Notes: generated from the sequence alone by a model not told the origin. A stretch of DNA of 64,000 bases from Mytilus trossulus (GCF_036588685.1 NC_086378.1:77455127-77519126), one strand, 5' to 3'; shown: positions 23,801 through 32,478, counted from the stretch's first letter. Numbers and translations: made by a program.

Positions 23801-24046
23801 GATCTTGGTGTTTGTTTGTGGATGCTAGCTATAAGAGTTAACAGACAGACAGTTTACCATTGATCTTGGTGTTTGTTTCACAGCTAGAGAGGATCTTCTT
23901 CTCTTTTTCTGATTAGGAACAGTTTCATTGAAATGTCTGTCTTCTGGAGATCTTGTTCTAGCTCTTGTCCTCTTTACAGGAGCTGTAGTTGGAACATTTT
24001 CAATGAATGCTTGCAACATTGACCTTGGTGTGTCCTTTTTAGCCAT
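11811..24046 (-). CDS. CENPT: centromere protein T (CENP-T), 13 exons, 1034 aa
   Basis: CENP-T is the inner-kinetochore histone-fold protein that links centromeric chromatin to the microtubule-binding Ndc80 complex. Exons in transcript order: 23858-24046, 22957-23107, 22617-22722, 21712-21818, 20768-20864, 20306-20415, 19880-19936, 17430-19169, 16894-16946, 15560-15684, 15031-15174, 14034-14138, 11811-11931. Every intron is GT-AG, every phase joins, and the sum is 3105 nt (1034 codons plus stop). The identity rests on the C-terminal exons, where a histone fold ends in HAGRKTIDESDVELLMRR, the CENP-T signature, followed by the CENP-T-specific extension with LPLE. The N terminus has three TPR[ST]-type motifs resembling the vertebrate Ndc80-binding segments. 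The long middle exon is disordered and full of S/T-P-x-K/R sites. The length is greater than the vertebrate protein, mostly because of that exon. Introns hold several MITEs. Confidence 0.95.
13385..13528 (-). repeat. dispersed SINE/MITE-like repeat, copy 2 (reverse orientation)
   Basis: Reverse complement of the 9776-9945 repeat: GCCAGCTGAAGGACATCTAC, then CGCTACATTGAAGACCCAT, and ending near CACCATTTCCTTTCTCAA. It lies in CENP-T intron 12. Confidence 0.75.
14396..14605. mobile_element. TA-flanked palindromic MITE, copy 1
   Basis: Begins TACTGTAAATTCAGAAATTA and ends with its reverse complement; the ends pair over about 25 bp including TTGCG. Size is 210 bp. It is closely related to 33209-33417. 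Ends of this kind with TA are typical of Tc1/mariner-derived MITEs. It sits in CENP-T intron 11. Confidence 0.85.
15871..15960 (-). repeat. dispersed SINE/MITE-like repeat, truncated copy 3
   Basis: Only the end shared with 9776-9945 remains: CCCATTGGTGGCCTTTGGCT through TTGACACATTCCCCATTTCC. It lies in CENP-T intron 9, in the same orientation as copy 2. Confidence 0.7.
16203..16412. mobile_element. TA-flanked MITE of a second family
   Basis: Ends TACTGTAGAAACATTAATTT on the left and AAAATTCTGCTTTTACAGTA on the right, imperfect inverted repeats. The interior is full of TTTCGTGG/CCACGAAA-type segments. Size is 210 bp. It shares the TACTGTA terminus with the 14396 family but not its interior. 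A degenerate relative may lie at 23243-23400. Confidence 0.7.
17145..17350. mobile_element. degenerate copy of the 14396-type MITE
   Basis: Left TACTGCATTTTCAGAAATTA, right CAATAATTGCGGGATTTGCAGTA. Size is about 206 bp. The copy is more diverged than 14396-14605. It lies in CENP-T intron 8, just past the large exon. Confidence 0.6.
17430..19169 (-). other. CENPT: CENP-T exon 8: disordered region with LTPSRRT repeat array
   Basis: A single 1740-nt exon (residues about 273-852). From about 18277 to 19035 it encodes some 15 units of a DLTPSRRT-like repeat spaced 7 to 24 residues apart. Thirteen units keep the S/T-P pair and about ten fit the CDK consensus S/T-P-x-K/R; two are degenerate (TRSQ, TLSR). 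A second, looser cluster near 17540-17710 has TPSR, TPKR, TPGR and TPNR. The rest is S/T/N/K-rich and without predicted folded domains. Exon ends are TTTCAG|AT (19170) and CAGG|GTAAGA (17429). Confidence 0.9.
20306..22722 (-). other. CENPT: CENP-T exons 3-6: duplicated two-exon acidic/QF module
   Basis: Exons 3 and 5 encode acidic, S/D/E-rich segments (ESELDSESDIILPNETLHV and FSSDSEDTPEIPPDVTLDV). Exons 4 and 6 encode RQNQHHITLQQFTQG and RQNLNHITLEQFSQG. The phases are identical for the pairs (2 to 2, then 1 to 1). This pattern indicates tandem duplication of an exon pair. The ITLxQFxQG segment is predicted to be helical and may be another binding motif; no known domain is recognised. Confidence 0.85.
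21146..21333. mobile_element. 188-bp MITE with TAA target duplication (PIF/Harbinger-like)
   Basis: Begins GGGCTATTCCATTTAAACAT and ends with the reverse complement; the inverted repeats continue through ATCAACCC-CAGGAAGGCA for about 40 bp. TAA is present on both sides (21143-21145 and 21334-21336), matching the 3-bp TNA duplication of PIF/Harbinger elements. It sits in CENP-T intron 4. Confidence 0.8.
22957..24046 (-). other. CENPT: CENP-T exons 1-2: N-terminal outer-kinetochore docking region
   Basis: Exon 1 starts at the ATG 24046-24044 and encodes 63 aa. Exon 2 follows in phase 0. Three similar motifs are visible: TPRSMLQAFIEN (residue about 6), TPRSM plus IESYMHD formed across the exon 1/2 junction (residue about 59), and TPRTALEGFINN (residue about 102). 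In vertebrate CENP-T, TPRTLL-type motifs near the N terminus are CDK targets within Ndc80-binding helices. I infer the same role here. Between them are basic stretches (KRTRARTRSPE, KKRRRSS), which are likely nuclear localisation signals. Confidence 0.85.
23765..23880. repeat. 60-bp tandem duplication over the CENP-T exon 1 donor
   Basis: The segment GAGTTAACAGACAGACAG starts at 23775 and again at 23835, and the flanking ACCATTGATCTTGGTGTTTG is repeated with it. The right copy holds the real exon 1 3' end and donor. The left copy, just downstream in transcript sense, duplicates the last exon bases and a GTAAC donor. Confidence 0.85.
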
Positions 24047-24514
24047 TATTTTATAAAATAATGATAAAAATCAATAAGATTTAAAGTGATGTCAAAGATA
24101 AAATTCCTACCAATATGATTTTTTATTATATACATGAAATAATTCAGTTACTTTTTTACCAGAAAATATGCTGAAAACTTTTTTTCCAATAAATGTTTAT
24201 ATACAACATGTACAATCATGTGAATTTTTTTTTTGAACTTTATAGCCAGATGTTTGGGTTGAGACAGGGTTCCGTGTTGAAGACAGTTCTTTGACCTAAA
24301 AGGCCTAAAATAGTTTTTCTTTTAAAAATTGTGACTTGGATGTAGCGTTGTCTCATTAGCACTCATATCACATCTTCTTTTCAAACCTTTAGAGAATCTA
24401 AACTTATAATTGTTATATAATATGGTACGATTATTATTATGTTTTTTCTTACTTAATTTAATTATAATTAAAGACTTCTAACAACAGATAACAACTTAGA
24501 AAATTCTAATCTTT
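24047..24514. other. CENP-T upstream region
   Basis: Should hold the CENP-T promoter and 5' UTR. I see no TATA box in a convincing position and no open frame. At about 24340-24380 there is a short piece of the 46415-46515 repeat family in reverse orientation. Confidence 0.4.
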
Positions 24515-24665
24515 ACAGGGCTGTCAAGTCTCACACATTCAGCGTGAGATTCACGCATGTTCATGTTTTTTAGCAGTATTATCCGTTGATCTATTGTTTT
24601 TCCTCTTTAATCTTTTCAATTTTGGCCAATTCTCACGCATTTACTTCATGAAAGGTTGGCAGAAC
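24515..24665. repeat. dispersed repeat with CTCACGC inverted boxes
   Basis: GGGCTGTCAAGTCTCACACA followed by AGCGTGAGATTCACGCATG and, 90 bp on, AATTCTCACGCATTTACTTC. The alternating GTGAGA/TCTCAC boxes suggest a small fold-back repeat. I recognise the style but cannot place the family. Confidence 0.45.
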
Positions 24666-25029
24666 TGTCTTTACCTACACAATGTAGCCTTGTTTTCTGT
24701 GACAGTGAAATCTCCAAGTCTAATCATATATTATATTCAATATTAATAATAACTGGAGGCTTGCTACAGCTGGCCCTTAAACAAAAATTTATACCAGTTC
24801 AGTGATAAGGCCAAAAAAATATATATATCTGTTTCCTGTTTCCCAACCGACCCTGACTCAAACCCCCTGACCGTAGATCTTTTTATTCAAATCTGGAAAA
24901 AAATCGTTTCCGGTCTGGAAAAATTTGTTTCCAGTCCAATCCAGATCTGTATCTTACTATGCCCAAACAATCAAAATGGCTGCCCCCAGCAACAATTAAG
25001 GTTTAAAAAATGTCGGAACTGGGAGGATT

Positions 25030-25545
25030 ATTCAATTAAAGCTTCTTTACAATATACCACTTATTTATAATGTCAAACCTCAGCTACTGTCCTCTTACAT
25101 GCCATGGCACTTCTGCAGTGAACATAACACAAAGAAAATAAAAAAAATACAAGAAAGAGCACTCAGATTTATTTACGACGACTACACAAATTCTTATGAT
25201 ACATTTCATGAACAGTCTAAGCTACAATGTACCAGCACTAAAAATCAGGCGATTGAGAACCATGATATTAGAGACATAAAATAATTAATAAATCTAGTCC
25301 AAAATTCCTACATAACTTGGTAAATATTAAAGCAAATTCATATAACTTCAGGTACAAAGGCATAGCAGATATACCATGGCCAAAAACAACAAGATATGGT
25401 AAGAAAAAGCTTTAGTTATGAGGCAGCAAAACTCTGGAACTCCTTGCAATGAGGCAAGGAGCTTATCAACTTATGGCCAATTCAAAAATTTTATCTCCAC
25501 CTGGTGTATTTCAGGAAAATGTACATGTAGTTCTTGTAAATAATG
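25030..25545 (+). pseudogene. decayed non-LTR retrotransposon ORF2, RT C-terminal part
   Basis: The plus-strand frame reads MPWHFCSEHNTKKIKKIQER then ALRFIYDDY, which is the conserved 'WhFC…KIEkIQERALRfiY' segment after the RT palm in molluscan LINEs. The expected continuation (NFRYKG…IPWPKTTRYG) follows with frame breaks at about 25280 and 25410. Truncated at both ends and not functional. Confidence 0.8.
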
Positions 25546-26552
25546 TACTTACTTGCTGCCCCATAACTTGATCTCTAAGCCTGCAGTTTGTTTTGTGTTT
25601 TTATTTTTATCCTTTTGCAGATATTTTATTTTTATTTAGCCATTTATTCTTCTGCTTATGCATTACCTTCGCTATAGCTGCATGCAGTCTGTTGTTTGTG
25701 CTTATGATGCTTAATTTTGCATGTGCTACTTAGGATATAAACTATACTATGTGCTACTATATATGTGCTGATATTAGACATTTGTTATAATATATCTTGC
25801 TAAGCTTTTAGTTTTATTCTGCATGTGCTATCTATGCATTGATATATATGTGCTGTCTGTCTGTATGTTTGTGTTGTGTGTGTATCTGATGTTATTACAT
25901 GTATGTTTTGTTTGATTTAAATATCAGTTGGTTAAAGAGCTCTTGAGAGCTCATGTTCCTTGTTGTTAGGCAGTGTCTGCGCATACCCGCATGCCGGAAC
26001 AAATAGTCAAATTGCCGTTCTAGGCTGCGCATACCCACATCCGGTTTTCTAATAAATGAAATGAGAAATATATACGAAAATTATCGATAATATAGGGATT
26101 TCGTGTAGAACAAGTAAAGAATATGAAAAAATAATATTTTCAAATTGTATTTATGAAATAATGATTCATAATAAACATTGCAAAATTAAATGCACAATGA
26201 TGGAAAATGTAACTGTACAGTCCCTGAAAAGAAAAAAAGTAAAATAAAACTACTTAAATTAAAGCTTGAGTTTATAAAAATTAAAGAAGCAAGTAATTAT
26301 ATCAATTTTAACCAATTATAAAAGATTCATGTAACTAATTAAGATTTGGAACAAATTTTACATATATCAAATATGATTGTTTTGGCACAGCTTTTAACCC
26401 GGCTGCACATTTCAAATGTTGCCAGCCTACATTCATGTTTCATTATTCATTATTACTTGCTTCTTTAAATTTTAATTTTTATAAACTCAAGCTATAATTT
26501 TAGTAGTTTAAATATTTTAAAACTTTAGTTTCTGTTTTTCTCTTACACTGGA

Positions 26553-26594
26553 CTCTGAGACTACTATAACACATGTGTTATAGTAGTCTCAGAG
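26553..26594. repeat. 42-bp perfect palindrome
   Basis: Left half CTCTGAGACTACTATAACAC plus A, centre at the ACATGT, right half the exact reverse complement, with no spacer. It lies in the right arm of the fold-back element and has no counterpart in the left arm, so it arose after the arms separated. It is flanked by GGACT/GGGACT. Confidence 0.95.
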
Positions 26595-26848
26595 GGACTG
26601 AACAGTTTCATTTTCCATCATTGTGCATATAATTTTGCAATGTTTATTATGTATCATTATTTAATAAATACAATTTGAAAATATTATTAATTTTCGTACT
26701 CTTCACTCGTTCTACACGTTTTATTCCCATATTATCGATAATTTCCGTAGATATTTCAAGTTTTATACCCCATCTGATGGCATTTTATTAGAAAACCGGA
26801 TGTGGGTACGCACAGCAAAAATGGCAATTTGACTATTCGTACCTGCAT

Positions 26849-27432
26849 CTTCTTCTTTTCTTCGTATAAGCTTCCTCTGGTAGGAACACCCCTCTTTTGA
26901 GGGTAATATGGTTAAAAGTCTAACTATATACACACTCCAAGAATATATACACTTGCTTAAAATCTAAAATAGACTTTAAATAAAAAGTTTTTAAGATTGA
27001 GTGATAATTGTCAACCGCCATTACGCACTTATACTTATCAGTTTTAGCCTCGAGTTGTGCATCTTATAACACATATCTTTCGTGAGCATTTCTAGTTCCT
27101 CTATTTTGAGCTTACTTTCACTAAATATATATGAGAAGTTTGTACAGTCAATTATAAGGACTGTAATTTGATGTCTATCAAAGAATGTCTCTTTCCACTT
27201 CCTTTCTCCAATAAATTTCGTTACATGGTTTTTAATAGGGTTGAAAGTTTCTTTTCTTGTTTCACTTAATGCTGAGCAGGTAGTAAGCATATGAGTAAGG
27301 TCTTCTGGTTCTTGATTGCACATTTGACAAGTTGGAGCAATTTCATATCTGCTGAATTTGTGCCGATCAGCTTGTAGGGTGTACGTTCGTGTCATCATCC
27401 TACTTTTGATTATACCTTTTCGAACATCAAGA
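26849..27432 (-). pseudogene. 5'-truncated LINE 3' end with zinc-knuckle (zf-RVT) region, nested in the fold-back element
   Basis: On the minus strand the frame encodes KSRMMTRTYTLQADRHKFSR, then CQMCNQEPEDLTHMLTTC: a C-x2-C-x8-H-x4-C knuckle like that after the RT in many non-LTR retrotransposons. A C-terminal segment with IIDCTNF and LTKDMCYKMH follows, up to a stop near 27023. The 3' end is a GAAGAAAAGAAGAAGATG tail, typical of LINE 3' ends. The open frame appears to start at 27476, but those first codons are the fold-back terminal repeat and flank, not LINE. Confidence 0.85.
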
Positions 27433-27465
27433 ATGCGGGTACGCACAGACACTGCCTTGTTGTTA

Positions 27466-28290
27466 TGTATATGCAACCCGACTTTAAATAATGATTACTG
27501 TAGTCTGTACTTTACTTTAATAAAGCATTAAATCATTTTGGGTACAGAACCCTTACCAAACATGACATTTAACAGACTGCAAATCTGACAGGGAGTGCAA
27601 AAATTTTAAAAAATCCGACCTACCGAACCTGATTTATTTGCCTTGGCAGCAGGAAACATACATACACTTTTTTGGCCTAAAGATCGTCATACTAAACTCA
27701 GAAATATTCCCATGTTACTTAAAGGTTAACTATCTCTGCCTTAAACTCTTATGGTTTTATTCAAATCATTGATTGACAAAGACATGATCATTAAGAAAAA
27801 AATATGGTAAATGACCGAAACGACCAAGGACGAGGTGGTGAAATTTATGACAAAACAACACACCGGTTTTTGGCCGAAAATCCTCGAAAGTGTTTTAAAC
27901 AGACTAACCATTGAATGATTTGTTTAGAAATTATGTGTTGTATCAATTGTTTTTTACCTCAACCTTTTAGTTTTATTTGTTTTGGTCACTTTTTATCGAC
28001 GTATTCAGGTGGAGTATTTGTAAACATTCAAAACTTCCGCCAATATTTCTGGTTTCCGGTGATTGTAAAATAAAAACGTCAAAATGACCGACACAGCAAC
28101 GAAAATAGCACTCTTTTAAATACATTTAACAAATTATTCCTACAAATATAAAAGTTCAAACGAAAAAACATACCGGTAACACTTTCACTTCAGATTTTTT
28201 AAAATTGATTATTCTATTTTTTTTTGGAGTAAATAACGATAATTGAAAGTACTGAATTTATAATCAACACTTTATCGTGCACAACTAGAC
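27466..28290. other. NTF2 upstream region
   Basis: No supported exon. It presumably contains the NTF2 promoter; there is no clear TATA box near the start. The composition becomes less AT-rich towards 28290. Confidence 0.45.
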
Positions 28291-28305
28291 GGCGCCATCT
28301 ACTGG
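28291..28305 (-). promoter_or_regulatory. CTCF-like / YY1-like motif in the NTF2 5' UTR
   Basis: The forward bases GGCGCCATCTACTGG read CCAGTAGATGGCGCC on the minus strand. This fits the CTCF core CCASYAGRKGGC at every position and contains AGATGGC, a YY1 core. It lies 12 bases before the NTF2 ATG. Sequence match only; occupancy is inferred. Confidence 0.45.
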
Positions 28306-28317
28306 AGCAGCATCGGC

Positions 28318-31300
28318 ATGGCTTACAACCCTCAATTTAGCGATATAGGTTCACAGTTCGTTCAGGCATATTATCAGGCTTATGAAGCAGCAGCTAATCC
28401 AGAGGACAGAGCTGTGAAGTTAGCCGGATTTTATCATGTATGGGAATGTATACCTAATTTAGTGGAATTTCTCTCTTACTTTGGGTCTTTCACCACAATT
28501 TGAAAACATAAAAAATATAAAAATCTTACAGCTTTTACATTAATGCTAGCAAGACAAATCTTTTTTTGACTTGCTTAATTTGTTTGCGTCAATGTTTGCT
28601 CAAGCATGGCAATTAAGAGGGGCGGGGCTTCAGCTTGTATACATCATACTTAAATTTTATTGGAGGTTATGTTTGAAGTTAAGGACACTAAATTTTAAAA
28701 CATCACAAGATGACAAGAGCAATCGTTGAAATGGAAGCCAAAAAATTGTATTTGTTTTTCCTCGAAATTAAGCATTTTCATCATCCAAGGCCACACTTAA
28801 AAATATTTTGGTTTGCCCAAACCCTACCCAAATGTTGAGACAGTGGGTAGGTAGGTAGGCATTTTCTTTTCTTTTTTCAAAAAAAGAAATTGAAGTATCA
28901 GATGTTTATTAGTCTTCATTCCTATTTGTTTAAAAAAAAACTTCTTCAAATCAGGACAATAAAAGAATTTGAGTAGGCAGCTTTATTCTGGGTAGGTAGC
29001 GTTTGGGCAAACAAACCTATTATTTATTTTGGCCCAACTGAAAAGACTGTCTTCATGTACTTTTATAACAACAAAATAGCTATTCGAACACACCTACTCT
29101 GAATACATGAATACTTTGTCTTGAAAACGTAAAAAGCAAGAATATTTGATGCATCAATTTGCTTCAGATTCTATCATTTTTATTTAACAAAGCTACAGGT
29201 TGACTTTATAACATAAAGAAATCACAGTACTAAAAGATGAAATATATGGGTCAAATGAAATACCTATGTAATGAATCACAAAATCAGAGTAGGTGTGTTT
29301 CGAATAGAGTTTTTGTTTTACTAAAAGTACTTGATGACACATATCTATCTTTTTAATAAGCAATTAATCGTCTGTCTTAATTTCTTTAATTATCAATATA
29401 AAAAAAATGATGTTTCATCAACTTGGTAAAAATTGGAAATGTCTGATGACAGAAGCGACTGAAAGCAAGTATGGTCAAGAACAGGGCAACTTGTCTTTGC
29501 TTTTGGGGGTTGGGGAAAACGAAGTGACGGTCGGAAAAGCGACTTCTTCGCCCAAGTCGCCTGGTAGCGTGAGCCCTGGGGTGTCATTAATAACAATGAT
29601 TAAACCCTGGTCAACTGTTGTTATTCAGTCATAACAAAAACTGGATGTGGGATCATGTTCCTATGTCTACACCTACCTAAGTCCAAATATCTTCTGATCT
29701 TGCAAGGCTATGGAAGGCGTCACAGAAAAATTAAAGTAGCCTTGAAAGAAGTCATAATTATTTGGATAATCTGTAAAAAGTCTGTAGACTAGTCACATGC
29801 ATATATGCTTAAATTACATAGTTGTGGTATGTATCATCCAAAATGTGCCCTTTTTTAATCATATGTACATGTGTTTCTCATTAATAAAAAAAACAACAAC
29901 ACAACATTGGTGTATTACCATGATTTCAAACACCACCATTATAAAAAATACCTCTGTCATATCCTACACCACAATTCATGATATATCACAACTAGTGCTG
30001 GCAAATAATTACCATCATTTTTAATGTAAAAAAGTAATTGAATTACAGAAGTATCCTGAATGTGGGACAACTCATAGGTCAACTAGGACCAATTATAATG
30101 ATATAGTAGTTATCTCCCCTTATGTTATTAAGTTGGGAAATGTTTGTTAAAACCGTCTAATAATTTCTACTGGTTACAATGTCATACCAAATTTAAAACA
30201 ATATTTACTGTTCAACAATTAATTATCTTCTATTTAATTTCAGGACACTTGTTTTTTTACATTTGAAGATTTTGCAGCACAAGGCAAAGAAGCTATACTT
30301 AATAAGATAAAGGTAATTATTTGAACAATTTTTCAAACAAAGATTTGAGGTTACTGTGTTACATGTAAGAGACCTCTTATGTCAGTATTTATTTATATGT
30401 GTCAGATAAAAAAGATTCATAAGAGTCTTGTACTTGTTTATTTTGATTTTAGAATATGTATACTGTTTTGTAAGCTACATGTACATGTGTAACAATTCTA
30501 CAAAGAAAACTAATGGCCTTATTTATTTACATTTGACAATGTTTTGTTAGATCAAAATCAGTGATGAGATAAATGCCATACATATAACGTCAAGAACAGT
30601 TGGTCAGAGCGAATACCTCAGTATTAGGTCACCGTCATGTATGTTTTTTTTTTTTTTAAAGAAGATCCAATTAAAAAATGTTTATTGACTAAATGAGTAT
30701 ATCGGGGAAATTGGCTATTTTTTTCTATCTTTATGACTATTTGATTTGCTGGAGTCTTGTACATACATAGATTTATTAGTGTTTGCATTGGCATTCCTGG
30801 AACTATTTTGTTTATTCTGACTTATTTTCCATTGGTCAACAATTGAGATGACAAATGTATGCTGAATTTATCAGAGCTGATTACATTTTTTTTCAATCTT
30901 CAGAGTTTACCAATTACAAAAATAGCACATAATGTAACGAAGTGTGATTGTCAACCAATGGCTGATGGAGGTGTTATAGTAATGATTATAGGTCAACTTA
31001 AGGTAAGTGTCAATCAGCACTGGGTGGAGCCAGTTTTATAGTAGTGATAATAGGTCAACTTAAGGTAAGTGTCAATCAGCACTGGGTGGAGCCAGTGTTA
31101 TAGTAGTGATTATAGGTCAACGTAAGGTAAGTGTCAATCAGCACTGGGTGGAGCCAGTTTTATAGTAGTGATTATAGGTCAACTTAAAGTAAGTGTCAAT
31201 CAGCACTGGGTGGAGCCAGTGTTATAGTAGTGATTATAGGTCAACTTAAGGTAAGTGTCAATCAGCACTGGGTGGAGCCAGTGTTATAGTAGTGATTATA

Positions 31301-32478
31301 GGTCAACTTAAGGTAAGTGTCAATCAGCACTGGGTGGAGCCAGTGTTATAGTAGTGATAATAGGTCAACTTAAGGTAAGTGTCAATCAGCACTGGGTGGA
31401 GCCAGTTTTATAGTAGTGATTATAGGTCAACTTAAGGTAAGTGTCAATCAGCACTGGGTGGAGCCAGTTTTATAGAAGTGATTATAGGTCAACTTAAGGG
31501 GGTAGACCTTGGTTCAGGGAGATAACTCTTTAAATCAGTTATGCGTTTGTAAAAGTCAAGTTCATCAATGTATTTTAAGTATTTACCTGAAACAGATTGA
31601 AAATAATCTATGTAACCTAGAAGCTTAGAATATATTTTTGAAAATGGTTGACACAAACGTACTGATGATTTTAAGAGTTATTTCCCTTAACCTAGGTCTA
31701 CCTCCTTAAGGTAAGTGTCAATCAGCACTGGGTGGAGCCAGTTTTATAGTAGTGATTATAGGTCAACTTAAGGTAAGTGTACATTACTAATCAATGGAGC
31801 TAGTGATTTAGTAGTGGTTATTACTGTTAATCAAGTTTCGTTATTATGGTAAATCAAGTTTAGATTTCTCAAACTTTTGTTATTAAATGTAAAAATGACA
31901 CTATTTGTGCTCATTTAATACACAATTTAAAATCTTGATGCACTTTTGGATTTCCCAGTTTTAAGAATGATGAGTTTAGACTGATTTTCATTAATCTAGG
32001 ATTCATTGATTGGCCTAGGCAGAACCATGTAGACTACAATGAGAAAAAAACAGCAATTTTAAAACGTTAAAAAAAGAAACATTCTGGGGCTTATACAATT
32101 AATTATATATAGTATGGATTTAGCTCATTTTTGAAGGCAGTATAGTGCCTTATAATTGATATTTAACTTTTCTAGTCTCTGGGGGATACATGTAGTTGTC
32201 GTATTGACAATCCTACATCTCCTTATTTATATTTTGTATGAAATCAGAAGTCTTGCAACAATGCAAAAAATAAGATCATGAAAAATCATAATTTTAAATT
32301 CATATTATATGAATGACAGAGTTATCTGTTGAGAAATGGCATTAACTTTATATAATTTATATTCCAGACAGACGATGATCCACCCATGCCCTATGCTCAT
32401 ACGTTTATTTTGAAAGCTGATTCTAATTCATTTTTTATAGCACATGAATTTTTCCGATTGTGTGTACATAACTTTTAA
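28318..32478 (+). CDS. NUTF2: nuclear transport factor 2 (NTF2), four exons, 132 aa
   Basis: NTF2 is the small cytosolic/nuclear-pore dimer that carries RanGDP into the nucleus. Exons are 28318-28437, 30244-30312, 30904-31002 and 32368-32478, all phase 0, giving 132 aa (family about 125-130). Exon 1 begins MAYNPQFSDIGSQFVQAYYQ, matching the family N-terminal helix. Exon 2 has FTFEDFAAQGKEAILNKI (family: WEGxxxxGxxxIxxKL). Exon 3 has HNVTKCDCQPMADGGVIVM then GQLK. Exon 4 has MPYAHTFILK and ends in EFFRLCVHNF, the typical last residues. Nothing is broken, so the gene is probably active. Intron 3 begins with a tandem array of its own donor site. AATAAA at 33013 and 33132 are candidate poly(A) signals. 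Confidence 0.96.
28810..29012. mobile_element. small MITE with GTTTGCCCAAAC-type inverted ends
   Basis: Left GGTTTGCCCAAACCCTACCC, right GGGTAGGTAGCGTTTGGGCA and on; inverted repeats of about 20 bp with small indels. About 200 bp, in NTF2 intron 1. I cannot define a target duplication. Confidence 0.6.
29055..29336. mobile_element. MITE with about 48-bp imperfect inverted ends
   Basis: The left arm (29055-29102) runs CATGTACTTTTATAACAACA through TTCGAACACACCTACTCTGA. The right arm (29284-29336) is its reverse complement with a few changes. In NTF2 intron 1, adjacent to the previous MITE. Confidence 0.7.
29337..30243 (+). other. rest of NTF2 intron 1
   Basis: Has no supported coding exon. The open frame near 29407-29634 is more GC-rich than the surroundings but has no splice context or motif. 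Intron 1 ends in ATTTCAG at 30243. Confidence 0.5.
30973..31800 (+). repeat. 62-bp minisatellite that copies the NTF2 exon 3 donor site
   Basis: GTAAGT occurs at 31003 (the real donor) and at 31065, 31127, 31189, 31251, 31313, 31375, 31437, 31711 and 31773: ten sites, 62 bp apart except where a 208-bp element (31498-31705) interrupts. Each unit holds the last 30 or so bases of exon 3 (ATTATAGGTCAACTTAAG), the donor, and the first 30 bases of the intron (GTCAATCAGCACTGGGTGGA). Units are almost identical, so the array is young. Nine of the ten read AAG|GTAAGT; the 31189 copy reads AAA|GTAAGT. Confidence 0.95.
31498..31705. mobile_element. 208-bp TTAA-flanked MITE inside the splice-site minisatellite
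   Basis: Inverted ends GGGGGTAGACCTTGGTTCAG and, from the right, GGAGGTAGACCTAGGTTAAG, extending through GATAACTCTT-like for about 33 bp. TTAA lies on both sides (31494-31497 and 31706-31709). The minisatellite unit itself has TTAA at this point, so the target is clear. TTAA duplications occur in piggyBac and Kolobok groups; I cannot choose between them. Confidence 0.85.

Larger units (their letters stand above)
25969..27456. mobile_element. fold-back DNA transposon with perfect 9-bp target duplication
   Basis: The ends are GGCAGTGTCTGCGCATACCC (left) and the reverse complement of a near-identical sequence (right, 27433-27456). They are flanked by TTGTTGTTA on both sides (25960-25968 and 27457-27465). 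The left arm (25969-about 26297) pairs with the right arm (about 26452-26848) apart from inserts: blocks such as ACCCACATCCGGTTTTCTAA, CGATAATAT and AAAGAAGCAAGTAAT recur inverted. Nine-base duplications with long inverted arms fit Mutator-like (MULE) elements. A LINE fragment lies in the right arm. There is no transposase, so it is non-autonomous. Confidence 0.85.

Noticed and set aside
23765..23834. The duplicated exon 1 end as an additional CENP-T microexon
   Set aside because: A possible acceptor exists, but the resulting exon length would break the frame that all other exons keep.
27433..27476. N terminus of the 151-codon frame (27476-27021) as part of a host gene
   Set aside because: Those codons are the fold-back terminal repeat and flanking target duplication; only the rest is LINE.
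24047..28290. Bidirectional promoter shared by CENP-T and NTF2
   Set aside because: The genes are head-to-head but 4.3 kb apart with a LINE fragment and a fold-back element between them, so a shared core promoter is unlikely.
29407..29634. 75-codon frame in NTF2 intron 1 as an extra exon
   Set aside because: No good acceptor/donor pair in phase, and the NTF2 model is complete without it.
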